Source: a bacterium
GTDB taxonomy: Bacteria; Campylobacterota; Campylobacteria; Campylobacterales; Sulfurimonadaceae
Assembly: GCA_018825665.1 (NCBI GenBank)
Contig: JAHJEG010000005.1
Coordinates: forward strand, 1-64,000
DNA length: 64,000 nt
Direction of reading: 5' to 3'
The notes under the pieces were generated by a model. The model made no database searches. It worked only from the letters and a program-made list of their open reading frames with translations, and was not told where the DNA came from. The position numbers and the translations under genes were made by a program. This document shows, piece by piece, positions 33,115-42,454 of the stretch (positions within the stretch are counted from its first letter, which is position 1; the number at the start of each line of letters is the position of its first letter).

Positions 33115-33999
33115 ATGAAACATGTTAATGAATTAAACGCAGGCGTAAAATATATGCTGCTTTCCTCTTTTTTATTTGCTCTTATGGGAGCTTTTGCGAA
33201 GCTTGCGAGTGAACATATGAGTTCTTTGGAAGTTGTATTCTTTAGAAACGTTTTTGGCGTGGTTTTAATCGGTCTTGCTATTTACAAGTCTCCTATGAAA
33301 CATAGGGGAGGGAAACCCTTTTTACTCTTTTTTAGGGGATTTATGGGCTTTAGCGCCCTGCTTGCATATTTTTACAATATTGCAAATATCCCTCTTGGTG
33401 ATGCCGCGACTTTTTCAAAGACGGCACCTATCTTTACAGCCATTTTCGCATGGATATTTTTGCATGAAAAAATAACATTCAAAGGATGGATAGCTGTATT
33501 TATAGGCTTTTTGGGAATACTCTTTATCACGCAGCCGACAGGCGGATTCAGTAAATACGACCTGCTTGGAATCTTCAGCGGCGTAGGTGCTGCCCTTGCG
33601 TATACCTCTGTGCGGGAGCTTAGAAAATACTATGACACAAGAGCCATTGTCATGTCCTTTATGCTGGTGGGAACCGTGGGCCCTTTAATCCTTCTGCTGA
33701 TTTCACCCTATGTTTATATGCCTTCACTTGATTTTATGTTTGGTGAATTCATTATGCCCGAGGGTATTGTCTGGTTGTATGTAGCCGGAATGGGGATTTT
33801 GGCTACCCTTTCGCAGTATTACATGACAAAGGCCTACGGTGAGACCAAGGCAGCTATTGTCGGTGTAGTCAGTTATACAAACATAATCTTTGCTATTTTT
33901 GTAGGAGTGGCTCTTGGGGATGCCTGGCCTGATATGATTGTGGCATGTGGAATTGTGCTGATTATCTTTGCTGGGATAATGGTTGCAAGGGCTAAATAG
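33115..33999 (+). CDS. EamA/DMT-superfamily transporter
   Basis: A 294-residue inner-membrane protein with two EamA repeats and about ten helices (SSFLFALMGAFAKLASE in repeat one; GVGAALAYTSVRELRKY opening repeat two). The substrate is unknown; relatives export amino acids or metabolites. ATG 33115 is taken as start because it follows a TATAAT at leaderless spacing. One motif copy (inverse, 33942-33952) encodes VACGI in the last helix. Confidence 0.88.
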   Translation: MKHVNELNAGVKYMLLSSFLFALMGAFAKLASEHMSSLEVVFFRNVFGVVLIGLAIYKSPMKHRGGKPFLLFFRGFMGFSALLAYFYNIANIPLGDAATFSKTAPIFTAIFAWIFLHEKITFKGWIAVFIGFLGILFITQPTGGFSKYDLLGIFSGVGAALAYTSVRELRKYYDTRAIVMSFMLVGTVGPLILLLISPYVYMPSLDFMFGEFIMPEGIVWLYVAGMGILATLSQYYMTKAYGETKAAIVGVVSYTNIIFAIFVGVALGDAWPDMIVACGIVLIIFAGIMVARAK

Positions 34000-34008
34000 G
34001 CTTTTGAG

Positions 34009-34713
34009 TTAAAAGTTTCTGTAGAGTATATTGAGGTTTTCGCTTGTGATTTTTTTTATATCAAAGCTGTCATGTCTTTTCGTCAGATTTTGGAAGTTTT
34101 TTTCACTCTCTACAAAGTTCTGGAGGCAGTAGTCGCCTCTGTAGTTGAGAGATTCCAAAACATCAACCATATTCTGTATGTCATCCAAGCCAAGCAAATC
34201 CTGATGAACAGTCGTTCTTACTTCAAACTTGGTATCGTGTTTGATGAGTATTTTCAGGGAGTTCAAGAAGAGCTTGTAGGAATAGGTCTTGTTCTTCGTT
34301 ACGAGCTGAAACTTGTTTTTGGGCGCTTTAAAGTCCAGTGCTATAAAGTCCAGAACCTTTTCATCGAGGAGCCTTTGCAGGGCCTTGAAGTTCACACCGT
34401 TTGTATCAAGTTTTACCAAAAAACCCATCTCCTTGATCTCTTTGATAAAATGCAGCATCTCATCATCAAAACTAAAAAGAGGCTCTCCGCCGCAAAGCAC
34501 CACACCCTGAAGAAGTCCTTTTCTTGTTTGTAAAAACTTTAGCGCATCCTCGTAGGTATAGTTCGCGTGGCCCGTTACGATCTCGGTGTTGTAGCAGTAC
34601 CCGCATCGCATACCGCAACCGCTGAACCAGACTACGCAGGCTACTTTGCCCGGAAAATCAAGTAAGGTAAAGGGCGTGAGGTTATAGATGTGCTTTTTCA
34701 AGACAGGTTTCAT
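34009..34713 (-). CDS. nrdG: Anaerobic ribonucleotide reductase activating protein NrdG
   Basis: A 234-residue radical SAM enzyme that installs the glycyl radical on class III ribonucleotide reductase. The cluster motif is CGMRCGYC (CxxxCxxC) after FPGKVACVVWFSGC; VLCGGEPLF is the SAM-binding GGE motif. Longer than the E. coli form, as in other NrdG of the PflA-like type. Overlaps the upstream 60-residue glycyl-radical gene by 32 bases, so the three nrd genes form one operon. Confidence 0.93.
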   Translation of the reverse strand: MKPVLKKHIYNLTPFTLLDFPGKVACVVWFSGCGMRCGYCYNTEIVTGHANYTYEDALKFLQTRKGLLQGVVLCGGEPLFSFDDEMLHFIKEIKEMGFLVKLDTNGVNFKALQRLLDEKVLDFIALDFKAPKNKFQLVTKNKTYSYKLFLNSLKILIKHDTKFEVRTTVHQDLLGLDDIQNMVDVLESLNYRGDYCLQNFVESEKNFQNLTKRHDSFDIKKITSENLNILYRNF

Positions 34714-34864
34714 TTTCTATAAAATATGTTCTTTGTCTGTGCTCACCGACTTTTCCGATGTTAAAACTCTCAATCGGTCTATGGTATCCCATAACTCTTG
34801 TATAGACTATACATTTTGTTCTTTTGGTTTTACTTGCTTGCAAGATCTCATTTGTACGCATCAT
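34682..34864 (-). CDS. Separate glycyl-radical domain of class III ribonucleotide reductase
   Basis: A 60-residue protein whose centre, KCIVYTRVMGYHRPIESFN followed by IGK and GEHRQR, matches the C-terminal glycyl-radical loop of NrdD (RVxGY, P, FNxGKxxE). The radical glycine would be G26. The nrdD gene just upstream ends right after its zinc cysteines, without this loop. The two frames are in phase, separated by TAA and nine bases that include the ribosome site AAGGAAAAA before ATG. A genuine split gene is favoured over a sequencing error, but readthrough is possible. Confidence 0.85.
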   Translation of the reverse strand: MMRTNEILQASKTKRTKCIVYTRVMGYHRPIESFNIGKVGEHRQRTYFIENETCLEKAHL

Positions 34865-34873
34865 TTTTTCCTT

Positions 34874-36967
34874 TTATTTATTTTGGTGGTCTTGAAGAAT
34901 CGCTTCGTCACATTTTGGACAATACTCATGCTCACCGCTTATATATCCGTGTATCGGACAAACACTAAAGAGCGGGGTTACGGTCACGTAGGGCAGTTGA
35001 AAATTTGTAATGACAGATTTTAAAAACTCTCTGCAGCTGTCTCCGCTTTGGAGCTTTTCGTTCATATACAGATGCAGTACCGTGCCTCCGGTGTATTTGC
35101 ACTGTAGTTCATCCTGATGGGTCAATGCCTCAAACGGATCGGCCGTATAATCGACCTGTAGCTGTGAAGAGTTGGTGTAATATATATTTTCGCCGCTTCC
35201 TGCTTGTAAAATATCCCCATACCGTTTTTTATCCTCCTTTGCAAATCTGTAGGTTGTTCCCTCTGCGGGAGTCGCTTCGAGATTATAGAGATTGCCGCTC
35301 TCCTCTTGGTAGCTGCTCATAAGCTCTCTTATGAAGTTGAGAATTTCAAGTGAGAAAGTCTTGCCAAATGCATCTGAGATGTCATGCGTGTCATTTGTAA
35401 AGTTTCTCACCATCTCATTGAGACCGTTGACCCCGATGGTGGAGAAATGGTTGTTGAAGTTTCTGAGATATCTGCTTGTATATGGGTAGAGGCCCCGCTC
35501 AAACATCTGGTTTACAAAGACTCTTTTTTTCTCCAAGGTGGATTTTGAGAGATCACAAAGCTCTTTGACTCTTTGCAAAAGTGCTTCTTTGTCTCCCCGG
35601 TAAAGATATCCGAGTCTTGCCATGTTGAGTGTAACCACTCCGATGCTTCCCGTCATCTCGGCACTTCCAAAGAGTCCGCCGCCCCTTTTTAAAAGTTCAC
35701 GCAAGTCTAGCTGCAGTCTACAGCACATACTCCTTACGTGTCCGGGTTTATAGGCATTTGGGTTTTCACTCAAATTTCCAAACGCATCTTTTGTGTATTG
35801 GCTTCCTATAAAGTTTTGAAAATAGCTTGAGCCTATTTTTGCCGTGTTTTCAAAAAGTATTTCCGTATTTTCACCGTACCAGTCAAAGTCCTCGGTGATA
35901 TTTACGGTGGGGATAGGAAAGGTAAAAGGCTGTCCTCCCTTGTCCCCTTCGGTCATAATCTCGTAGTAGGCCTTGTTGATGAGGTTGATCTCTTTTTGAA
36001 AATATTTGTATGTCATCTCCTCTAAAGAGTCTACACCCCTTTGTCTGGCTTCTTCGAGCAGTTCACTGTCTTGGATCTCCCTAAAGAGATGTTTTTGGTT
36101 CTTTGTGGGAATCTGATCTTTTAAGTCACTTGGCACGACCCAGTCGATCGTGATATTCGTAAAAGGGCTTTGTCCCCATCTTGCAGGTACATTCAGATTA
36201 TATACAAAGCTTCTGATCGCTTTTTTGATATCGATAAAATCCAGCTTGTCTTTAAAGACATAGGGTGCCAAATAGGTATCAAAAGAGCTAAAAGCCTGCG
36301 CTCCCGCCCATTCGCTCTGAAGTATCCCGAGGAAGTTTGCCATCTGCCCGAGTGCTTCTCTGAAATGGTTGGGGGCTGAACTCTCCACTCTGCCTCTTAT
36401 GCCGTTGAAACCTTCATCCAGAAGTACTCTGAGGCTCCATCCGGCGCAGTATCCTGTGAGACAATCCAGGTCGTGGATATGGATATCACCGTTTCTGTGC
36501 GCGTTTCCTTCTATCTTTGTGTAGATCTTGTCCAGCCAGTAGTTTGCTATAAGTTTTCCCGCTAGATTATTCACCATTCCCGCATTTGAATATCCGGTAT
36601 TTGCGTTGGCGTTGATGCGCCAGTCGGCTTTGTTTATATACTCCTCCACGGAGTTTGTCGAGTTTACATAGGTCGTGTCCTCATCCAGACCCAAAATATG
36701 TTCTCTTTGCATCTTGTGTAAAAATCTGTAGGTTATGAAAGATTTGGCAACATCAAAATACCCTGCATCGAAGAGCCGTTTTTCAATAAGGTCCTGGATC
36801 TCCTCTACGGTCTGAATGTTTTTGATTAGAATGTCATCAAGTACAAGAGTAACTATTTTTTCATCATATGCAGCCAAAACGCTTTTAAAAGCTTTTTTAA
36901 CCGCATCTTCTATTTTGTATTTTTTAAACTCTTCCCTGCTTGAATCTCTCTTATAAATAAATTGCAT
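34874..36967 (-). CDS. nrdD: Class III (anaerobic) ribonucleoside-triphosphate reductase, catalytic part
   Basis: A 697-residue protein reducing NTPs to dNTPs without oxygen. An ATP-cone occupies about residues 1-90 (QFIYKRDSSREEF, YKIEDAVKKAF). The ten-stranded barrel follows, with NGDIHIHDLDCLTGYCAGWSL and the ending SVCPIHGYISGEHEYCPKCD, the zinc site. The glycyl-radical loop that should follow is missing and is encoded by the next gene. A CRP/FNR-type box lies upstream at 37029-37044, shared with nnrS. Confidence 0.94.
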   Translation of the reverse strand: MQFIYKRDSSREEFKKYKIEDAVKKAFKSVLAAYDEKIVTLVLDDILIKNIQTVEEIQDLIEKRLFDAGYFDVAKSFITYRFLHKMQREHILGLDEDTTYVNSTNSVEEYINKADWRINANANTGYSNAGMVNNLAGKLIANYWLDKIYTKIEGNAHRNGDIHIHDLDCLTGYCAGWSLRVLLDEGFNGIRGRVESSAPNHFREALGQMANFLGILQSEWAGAQAFSSFDTYLAPYVFKDKLDFIDIKKAIRSFVYNLNVPARWGQSPFTNITIDWVVPSDLKDQIPTKNQKHLFREIQDSELLEEARQRGVDSLEEMTYKYFQKEINLINKAYYEIMTEGDKGGQPFTFPIPTVNITEDFDWYGENTEILFENTAKIGSSYFQNFIGSQYTKDAFGNLSENPNAYKPGHVRSMCCRLQLDLRELLKRGGGLFGSAEMTGSIGVVTLNMARLGYLYRGDKEALLQRVKELCDLSKSTLEKKRVFVNQMFERGLYPYTSRYLRNFNNHFSTIGVNGLNEMVRNFTNDTHDISDAFGKTFSLEILNFIRELMSSYQEESGNLYNLEATPAEGTTYRFAKEDKKRYGDILQAGSGENIYYTNSSQLQVDYTADPFEALTHQDELQCKYTGGTVLHLYMNEKLQSGDSCREFLKSVITNFQLPYVTVTPLFSVCPIHGYISGEHEYCPKCDEAILQDHQNK

Positions 36968-37028
36968 TGTATCCTCTGAAAATTATGGGATTGATTTGCG
37001 TATGTTATCAAAAGGGGGGAGATTTTAC

Positions 37029-37044
37029 TTTGATGTTTGTCAAA
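37029..37044. promoter_or_regulatory. CRP/FNR-family box between nrdD and nnrS
   Basis: TTTGATGTTTGTCAAA is a symmetric TTGA-N6-TCAA site, 62 bases upstream of nrdD and 73 upstream of nnrS, positioned to act on either divergent promoter. Both genes belong to anaerobic or nitric-oxide responses. Confidence 0.6.
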
Positions 37045-37117
37045 TAAAATAAGGGTGACGTGAATCAAGAAAATAGAAAAGGATATTGTATATAATTTAC
37101 AAAAAGGAAGTGATGCT

Positions 37118-38287
37118 ATGTTTACTCCAACAAAACCCAAAAACTATTTTTTATCTCAGGTTCACCAGCCGTTTTTTCTTTTTGGTGTCATCTATGCGGT
37201 TGTTGTTATGCTGCTGTTTATGCTTTCCTATAAAGGGATTCTCACGCTTAGGGTGGATACGCTCTCCTTTCACAGCTACTCACTGATCTATGTCGTATTC
37301 ACGCAGTTTTTTACGGGGTTTATATTTACGACCTTTCCAAGGTTTACCCAGGGTGAGGTGATCGGGCAAAAGAGTTATATGCGTGTTTTTATCATCCACC
37401 AAGCAGGTTCGCTGCTCTTTGTCCTTGGTTCGGTATATTCCATCTATATGCTTTATGGCGGCTTGTTCTTTTTGTTTTTTGCCAACAGCATGATCGTAAA
37501 CATATTGCAAAAAATCTATATGCAGAGCCATACCAGCCTGAGAAGCGATCCCAGGTGGATTCTCGTCGGTTTTTATTTCGGTGTTTTTGGTCACTTCCTG
37601 TTTATATTGTCTTTTTTACAGCTTGGGGTCAATGCCGCTCCTTTTGCCTTGAATCTTTATCTTGTCTTTGTCACTTTTTCTGTAGCCCAAAGGATGGTGC
37701 CTTTTTTTAGCCACTCCTTCGCCCCGAAAAATGAGAATTTTGCTCCGATTGTTTTTATAGGGCTGCTCCTAAAAGTAGTCGCGAACTATCTCTCGCTTGT
37801 GTATGTGGAATCGATTATCGATATTGCCCTTGGACTTTATATCGGATATGAGATAAAAAGATGGAAGCTCGGCTTTAAAAACGGTGCCGCAATATTAAAG
37901 ATACTTCATCTGTCTCTCTATTGGCTTCTCGTCTCTTTGATTTTGGGAGCCGTATTTCATCTTTTAGAGGGTGTATTTGGTTTAAACTTTATGCAGATGC
38001 AGGTGCATCTTTTGGCTCTTGGTTTTGTAACGACCATGCTTATCGGGTTTGGAACCCGTGTTACTTTGGGTCATTCGGGTCAGCCTCCACATGCCGACGG
38101 TATTACGCTGAAGATTTTTTATATTCTTCAGGCTGTCGTCATCGGGCGAATCATATTCTCTATTGCCATGGGTGCCCAGACGCAGATGTTCTGGCTTTTT
38201 GATCTTTCCAGCGCACTTTGGCTTGTATTGTTTGTCTTTTGGGCACTGCGTTTTGGACCGGTTTTGACAAGGGCTAAAAAGCTTTGA
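37118..38287 (+). CDS. nnrS: NnrS-family haem/copper membrane protein (nitric oxide response)
   Basis: A 389-residue protein with about twelve membrane helices. Family signatures: HQPFFLFGV at the N-terminus, QRMVPFFSHSF, MQMQVHLLALGFVTTM and LIGFGTRVTLGHSGQPPHAD, with conserved histidines likely to bind metal. NnrS protects against nitrosative stress and is normally under NNR/FNR-type control. ATG 37118 has AAGGAAG upstream and a TATAAT around 37090. One motif copy (38086-38095) encodes PPHAD. Confidence 0.9.
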   Translation: MFTPTKPKNYFLSQVHQPFFLFGVIYAVVVMLLFMLSYKGILTLRVDTLSFHSYSLIYVVFTQFFTGFIFTTFPRFTQGEVIGQKSYMRVFIIHQAGSLLFVLGSVYSIYMLYGGLFFLFFANSMIVNILQKIYMQSHTSLRSDPRWILVGFYFGVFGHFLFILSFLQLGVNAAPFALNLYLVFVTFSVAQRMVPFFSHSFAPKNENFAPIVFIGLLLKVVANYLSLVYVESIIDIALGLYIGYEIKRWKLGFKNGAAILKILHLSLYWLLVSLILGAVFHLLEGVFGLNFMQMQVHLLALGFVTTMLIGFGTRVTLGHSGQPPHADGITLKIFYILQAVVIGRIIFSIAMGAQTQMFWLFDLSSALWLVLFVFWALRFGPVLTRAKKL

Positions 38288-38338
38288 TGAAAATATTTGT
38301 AAAAGAGACACCCTAACTTATATTTAAATCCATTATGA

Positions 38339-38344
38339 TATAAT
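38339..38344 (+). promoter_or_regulatory. -10 promoter of the kdsA-ribH-nusB operon
   Basis: TATAAT 29 bases before the kdsA ATG; upstream sequence is AT-rich without a clear -35. Confidence 0.5.
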
Positions 38345-38373
38345 CATTTCCTATTTTTTTAAAGGCAAATATT

Positions 38374-39165
38374 ATGAAATTGTTGGCTGGACCCTGTGTT
38401 ATTGAGAGTGAAGAAAATATTTTTAAGATTGCCAAATCTTTAGAAACTTATCATAATGATGCAGCGATTGATTTTTATTTTAAGTCTAGTTTTGACAAGG
38501 CAAACAGAACTTCATTGGAGAGCTTCCGCGGGCTTGGAATCGATGAGGGTCTGAGGATCTTAGAAAAGGTCAAAAATGATTTTGGCTACAAAATAGTAAC
38601 GGATGTACATGAATCACAGCAGGTGGCTCAGGTGGCGGAAGTAGCGGACATGCTCCAGATTCCCGCTTTTTTATGCCGTCAGACAGATCTGCTCGTGGCA
38701 TGTGCAAAAACGGATAAGGAAGTAAATATCAAAAAAGGGCAGTTTATAAACCCGCCCGATATGAAACACTCCGTTATGAAAGTCTTAAAGACGCGCGGCT
38801 GTGATGAAGTGAGTTATGAAAACTCCAAAAAATACGGAGTGTATCTTTGCGAGAGAGGTTCCTCTTTCGGATACGGAAACATTATCGTGGATATGCGCTC
38901 TTTGGTGATTATGAGAGAGTTTGCACCGACTATTTTTGATGCTACGCACTCTGTTCAAATGCCGGGCTCTTTGGGCGGCAAAACAGGCGGAGACAGTTCT
39001 ATGGTGCCTTATTTGTCAAAAGCTGCCGCGGCGGTTGGAGTGGACGGGTTTTTCTTTGAAACGCACTTCGACCCGAGTATAGCGTTGAGCGACGGGCCAA
39101 ACATGATAAAACTTGACGAGCTAGAAGCTCTCATAGCAACGATTAAAAAAATTCAAGAAATTTAA
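38374..39165 (+). CDS. kdsA: KDO-8-phosphate synthase
   Basis: A 263-residue aldolase condensing arabinose 5-phosphate and PEP for lipopolysaccharide KDO. Motifs: [11 protein letters not shown], where the Cys marks the metal-dependent class, SFDKANRTS, and [18 protein letters not shown]. First gene of a + strand run continuing into ribH and nusB. Confidence 0.95.
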   Translation: MKLLAGPCVIESEENIFKIAKSLETYHNDAAIDFYFKSSFDKANRTSLESFRGLGIDEGLRILEKVKNDFGYKIVTDVHESQQVAQVAEVADMLQIPAFLCRQTDLLVACAKTDKEVNIKKGQFINPPDMKHSVMKVLKTRGCDEVSYENSKKYGVYLCERGSSFGYGNIIVDMRSLVIMREFAPTIFDATHSVQMPGSLGGKTGGDSSMVPYLSKAAAAVGVDGFFFETHFDPSIALSDGPNMIKLDELEALIATIKKIQEI

Positions 39166-39174
39166 GGAGAAAAT

Positions 39175-39639
39175 GTGAAATTAGTAGAAGGTAAGTTAAA
39201 AGTAGTAAACGGCAAGAGAGTTGCGATTGTAAGCACAAGATGGAATCACTTTATAGTTGACAGACTCGTAGAAGGCGCGAAAGACGCATTCGCACGTCAT
39301 GGCGGAAATGAAGAGGACCTTACGCATGTTTTGGTTCCGGGTGCTTTTGAGCTTCCTATGGTTGTAGACCAGCTTCTTTCGAGCGGCAAATATGACGCTG
39401 TATGTGCTTTGGGCGCTGTTATCCGCGGAGCTACGCCTCACTTTGACTATGTTTCTGCTGAAGCGACAAAAGGTCTTGCCACAGTGAGTTTAAAATATCA
39501 GAAACCTGTATCTTTCGGTCTTTTGACTACGGACACTATAGAGCAGTCTATTGAGCGTGCGGGGACAAAAGCGGGTAACAAAGGTTTTGAAGCGATGACG
39601 GTTGTTATCGAACTTTTAGATTTATATGAGACTATGTAA
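39175..39639 (+). CDS. ribH: 6,7-dimethyl-8-ribityllumazine synthase
   Basis: A 154-residue lumazine synthase, penultimate step of riboflavin synthesis. Motifs: [36 protein letters not shown] and [17 protein letters not shown]. Start is GTG 39175 after AAGGAG. The stop overlaps the nusB ATG (TAATG). Confidence 0.96.
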   Translation: MKLVEGKLKVVNGKRVAIVSTRWNHFIVDRLVEGAKDAFARHGGNEEDLTHVLVPGAFELPMVVDQLLSSGKYDAVCALGAVIRGATPHFDYVSAEATKGLATVSLKYQKPVSFGLLTTDTIEQSIERAGTKAGNKGFEAMTVVIELLDLYETM

Positions 39640-40037
39640 TGGCGACTAGACATCAGGCAAGAATGGCAGTCGTCAGTTTGTTGTACGCTTTTGATTTAGG
39701 AAACGGAAATATAGCCCAACACTCGGATGAGATCTTGGAAGAGAAAAAAATCCGTAACAAGCAAAAAGATTTCGCAATGGGTCTTTACGAGGGTGTTATG
39801 CAAAATCTTGAGGCTGTCGACAAGGCGATAATCGAGCATTTAAAAGAGTGGGATTTTGAGAGACTCGGAAGCATTGAACGGGCAACTTTAAGACTTGCTT
39901 CTTATGAGATACTTTTTGGTGAACTTGATTCTGCCGTTGTTATCAATGAAGCGGTAGAGATTACCAAAGCATTCGGAACTGAACAGTCTCCAAAATTTAT
40001 CAACGGTGTTCTTGACGCAATATCAAAAGATAAATAA
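39639..40037 (+). CDS. nusB: Transcription antitermination protein NusB
   Basis: A 132-residue all-helical protein that joins NusE on boxA of rRNA transcripts. Motifs: ATRHQARMAVVSLLYAFDLG, LGSIERATLRLASYEILF and VVINEAVEITKAFG. Overlaps ribH by one base; the cytochrome gene follows after eight bases. Confidence 0.95.
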   Translation: MATRHQARMAVVSLLYAFDLGNGNIAQHSDEILEEKKIRNKQKDFAMGLYEGVMQNLEAVDKAIIEHLKEWDFERLGSIERATLRLASYEILFGELDSAVVINEAVEITKAFGTEQSPKFINGVLDAISKDK

Positions 40038-40045
40038 AAGTCATT

Positions 40046-42454
40046 ATGCTGAAGTTTGCCCTTTCATTTTTGTTTTTTTGTACGCTTGTATCGGGGGCAA
40101 ACGAATGTATTACATGCCATAAAGGGATAGAACCCATTCGCGAGGAAAACTCGGGGATGATGCGGGCTATACTTGAAGTGGCACAAAAAGCAGGATATGA
40201 AGGCAATGACTGTATCGTCTGCCACGGAGGCAATCCGACTGCCAAAACGAAAAACGAAGCACATTCGGGCACGGTAGAATACTTTAAGAATAACAAGGGT
40301 CCAAAAGAGTATTATCCCGCGCCCGGCAGTACCTGGATCAATCACAACACATGCGGGATGTGCCACGAAAATCAGGTGAACTCCCAAATGAATTCTCTTA
40401 TGATGACCGAACAGGGAAAGATTCAGGGCGCTCTTTGGAGTTTTGGAGCTAAAAACGGCTACGAGCACGATATAGGAAACTACAAAACAAAAAACCCGCA
40501 AGACCCACATAAACGCCTCGGAACTGATTCTTACAAAAAATATATGGATAAACTCTCACGTATGGAGCCTCAGGCATTTCCAAAAGAGATGCAGGAACTG
40601 CCGGATGCACCGACAGCCGAAGAAGTTGAAAAAGACCCCTCTTTGGCAGTGTATACGTATCTCCGCCAGGAGTGTCTGCGATGCCATACCGGTTCAAAAG
40701 GGCGTTTGGTTCGGGGTGATTACAGGGGTATAGGCTGTGCCTCCTGCCATATTCCGTACTCCAACAACGGCTATTATGAGGGAGATGACAAGAGTATAGA
40801 CAAAAAAAATCCTGGGCATCTTCTGGTGCACTCCATTCAGTCTTCCCGCGGGACAAAGGTGAAAGTGCATGAACAAGAGTATTCGGGTGTTCCGGTCGAG
40901 ACATGTTCCACATGCCATAATCGCGGAAAGCGTATAGGTGTATCATATCAGGGTTTGATGGAGCAAGCTTATTCTTCCCCCTTTGACGATGAGGGAAATG
41001 AACAGCCTAAGCTCCATACGAAACGATATATGCATATGCAAGAAGATATCCATTTTCAAAAAGGGATGCTTTGTCAGGACTGTCACACATCCAACGATAT
41101 GCACGGTGACGGATTTTTAAGCGGGGCAAATCTTGCAGCCGTTGAGGTGGAGTGTCAGGATTGTCATGGAACTACAAAGGCTTATCCTTGGGAACTGCCT
41201 CTTGGATATTCGGATGAGTTTAACACAACTGCAATGACAGGAGAGGCCAGGGGAACGACCAAAACGGTATCCGAGTATCTTAAACAGGGCAGTGTGAGTG
41301 AAGCAAATGAGGGGTATTTACTTACCGCCAGAGGGAACCCTTTCGTCCATGCCACCCGAGTCGGCGAACAAGTGAAAATAGAGCTTGCAAGCGGCAAAGA
41401 TATACTTTTGACACCTCTTAAAAAGTTAAAAGAGGAGGAAAAACTCTCCAAAAAAGGGCTTTTAGCCATGGACGGTATAGCTGCGCATAATGACAATATG
41501 GAATGCTACACCTGCCACGCTGCCTGGGCTCCCCAGTGTTACGGCTGCCATGTGAAGATCGACTACTCCAAGGGAAAACAAAATCCGGATTATCTCAAAG
41601 CTTCCCATGATCAGGATATCCACGGAAGAACAGGCGGGATGAAGGATCTTAAAAAGTATCTTGTAGACGGAGAGGTAACCGAGAGCAGAAGTTTTATGCG
41701 CTGGGAAGATCCCCCCTTGTCTCAAAACGGTGAAGGGCGTATCAGCCCTACGATCCCTGGATGTCAGACTACGATTACCGTGATTGGAAAAGATGGAAAA
41801 GCACTTTTGCAAAACCATATCTTTAAAGTTCCACATGCCGAGGGTGCCGCAGAAGAAGGACAAAATGCTATAGATATGTCCCCCGTTCAGCCGCATACCA
41901 TTACCAAAGAGGCGAGAACATGTGAGAGCTGTCATACGAATCCAAAATCCATGGGGATGGGAATAAGCGGTTCAAAAACCACAAAAGACCCATCAATGAA
42001 AACTATTGTGGATATTATGAGTGCGGATGCAAAAGTGATGCCGGGCATACTCGATACTCAAATCGAAGCGATACCCAATCTGCAGTTTGATTATTCAAGA
42101 TTTTTGGATGAAAATGCAACGCAGCTTCAAACAGTCGGACATCACTTTACGCTTTCGGGGCCCTTGAGCAAAGCACAACGCGACAAGCTCGATAGAAGCG
42201 GAATCTGTTTCTCCTGTCACCAGGATATCCCCAAGGGAGATCTGGGCGTATCTGCTTTGAATCATATGGCGGAGATGGCGGAGATAAACATCGACAACAC
42301 GAGGCATAAAGAGATAGTAAATAAGAGCTTAAAAATCTCAGCTTGGACACAGCTCTTAGGTGGAATTATTACAGGAGTGCTTATTATGCTGTTTGTATAT
42401 TACAAATTTATAAAAGAAGCGCCCCAAAATCCAAGAAACAAAGGATGGAAATAG
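40046..42454 (+). CDS. Membrane-anchored dodecahaem c-type cytochrome
   Basis: An 802-residue periplasmic cytochrome with twelve CxxCH motifs: CITCH, CIVCH, CGMCH, CLRCH, CASCH, CSTCH, CQDCH twice, CYTCH, CYGCH, CESCH and CFSCH. The signal peptide is residues 1-18 and one membrane helix lies near 775-795 (QLLGGIITGVLIMLFVYY), with a short basic tail inside. It should pass electrons between quinone-side and periplasmic partners or act as a terminal reductase; no substrate is assigned. It is followed with one-base overlap by a DUF302 protein. Two motif copies lie inside (40906-40916, partly explained by CSTCH, and 41829-41839). Confidence 0.9.
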   Translation: MLKFALSFLFFCTLVSGANECITCHKGIEPIREENSGMMRAILEVAQKAGYEGNDCIVCHGGNPTAKTKNEAHSGTVEYFKNNKGPKEYYPAPGSTWINHNTCGMCHENQVNSQMNSLMMTEQGKIQGALWSFGAKNGYEHDIGNYKTKNPQDPHKRLGTDSYKKYMDKLSRMEPQAFPKEMQELPDAPTAEEVEKDPSLAVYTYLRQECLRCHTGSKGRLVRGDYRGIGCASCHIPYSNNGYYEGDDKSIDKKNPGHLLVHSIQSSRGTKVKVHEQEYSGVPVETCSTCHNRGKRIGVSYQGLMEQAYSSPFDDEGNEQPKLHTKRYMHMQEDIHFQKGMLCQDCHTSNDMHGDGFLSGANLAAVEVECQDCHGTTKAYPWELPLGYSDEFNTTAMTGEARGTTKTVSEYLKQGSVSEANEGYLLTARGNPFVHATRVGEQVKIELASGKDILLTPLKKLKEEEKLSKKGLLAMDGIAAHNDNMECYTCHAAWAPQCYGCHVKIDYSKGKQNPDYLKASHDQDIHGRTGGMKDLKKYLVDGEVTESRSFMRWEDPPLSQNGEGRISPTIPGCQTTITVIGKDGKALLQNHIFKVPHAEGAAEEGQNAIDMSPVQPHTITKEARTCESCHTNPKSMGMGISGSKTTKDPSMKTIVDIMSADAKVMPGILDTQIEAIPNLQFDYSRFLDENATQLQTVGHHFTLSGPLSKAQRDKLDRSGICFSCHQDIPKGDLGVSALNHMAEMAEINIDNTRHKEIVNKSLKISAWTQLLGGIITGVLIMLFVYYKFIKEAPQNPRNKGWK

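Noticed and set aside
34072-34533. 153-residue + strand frame opposite nrdG
   Set aside because: Overlaps the entire NrdG core, which has unmistakable radical SAM motifs.
38697-38705. GGCATGTGC and similar one-mismatch sites (for example in kdsA at 38697 and the epimerase at 60133)
   Set aside because: One-mismatch matches were not counted, to keep the tally conservative; they may be decayed copies.
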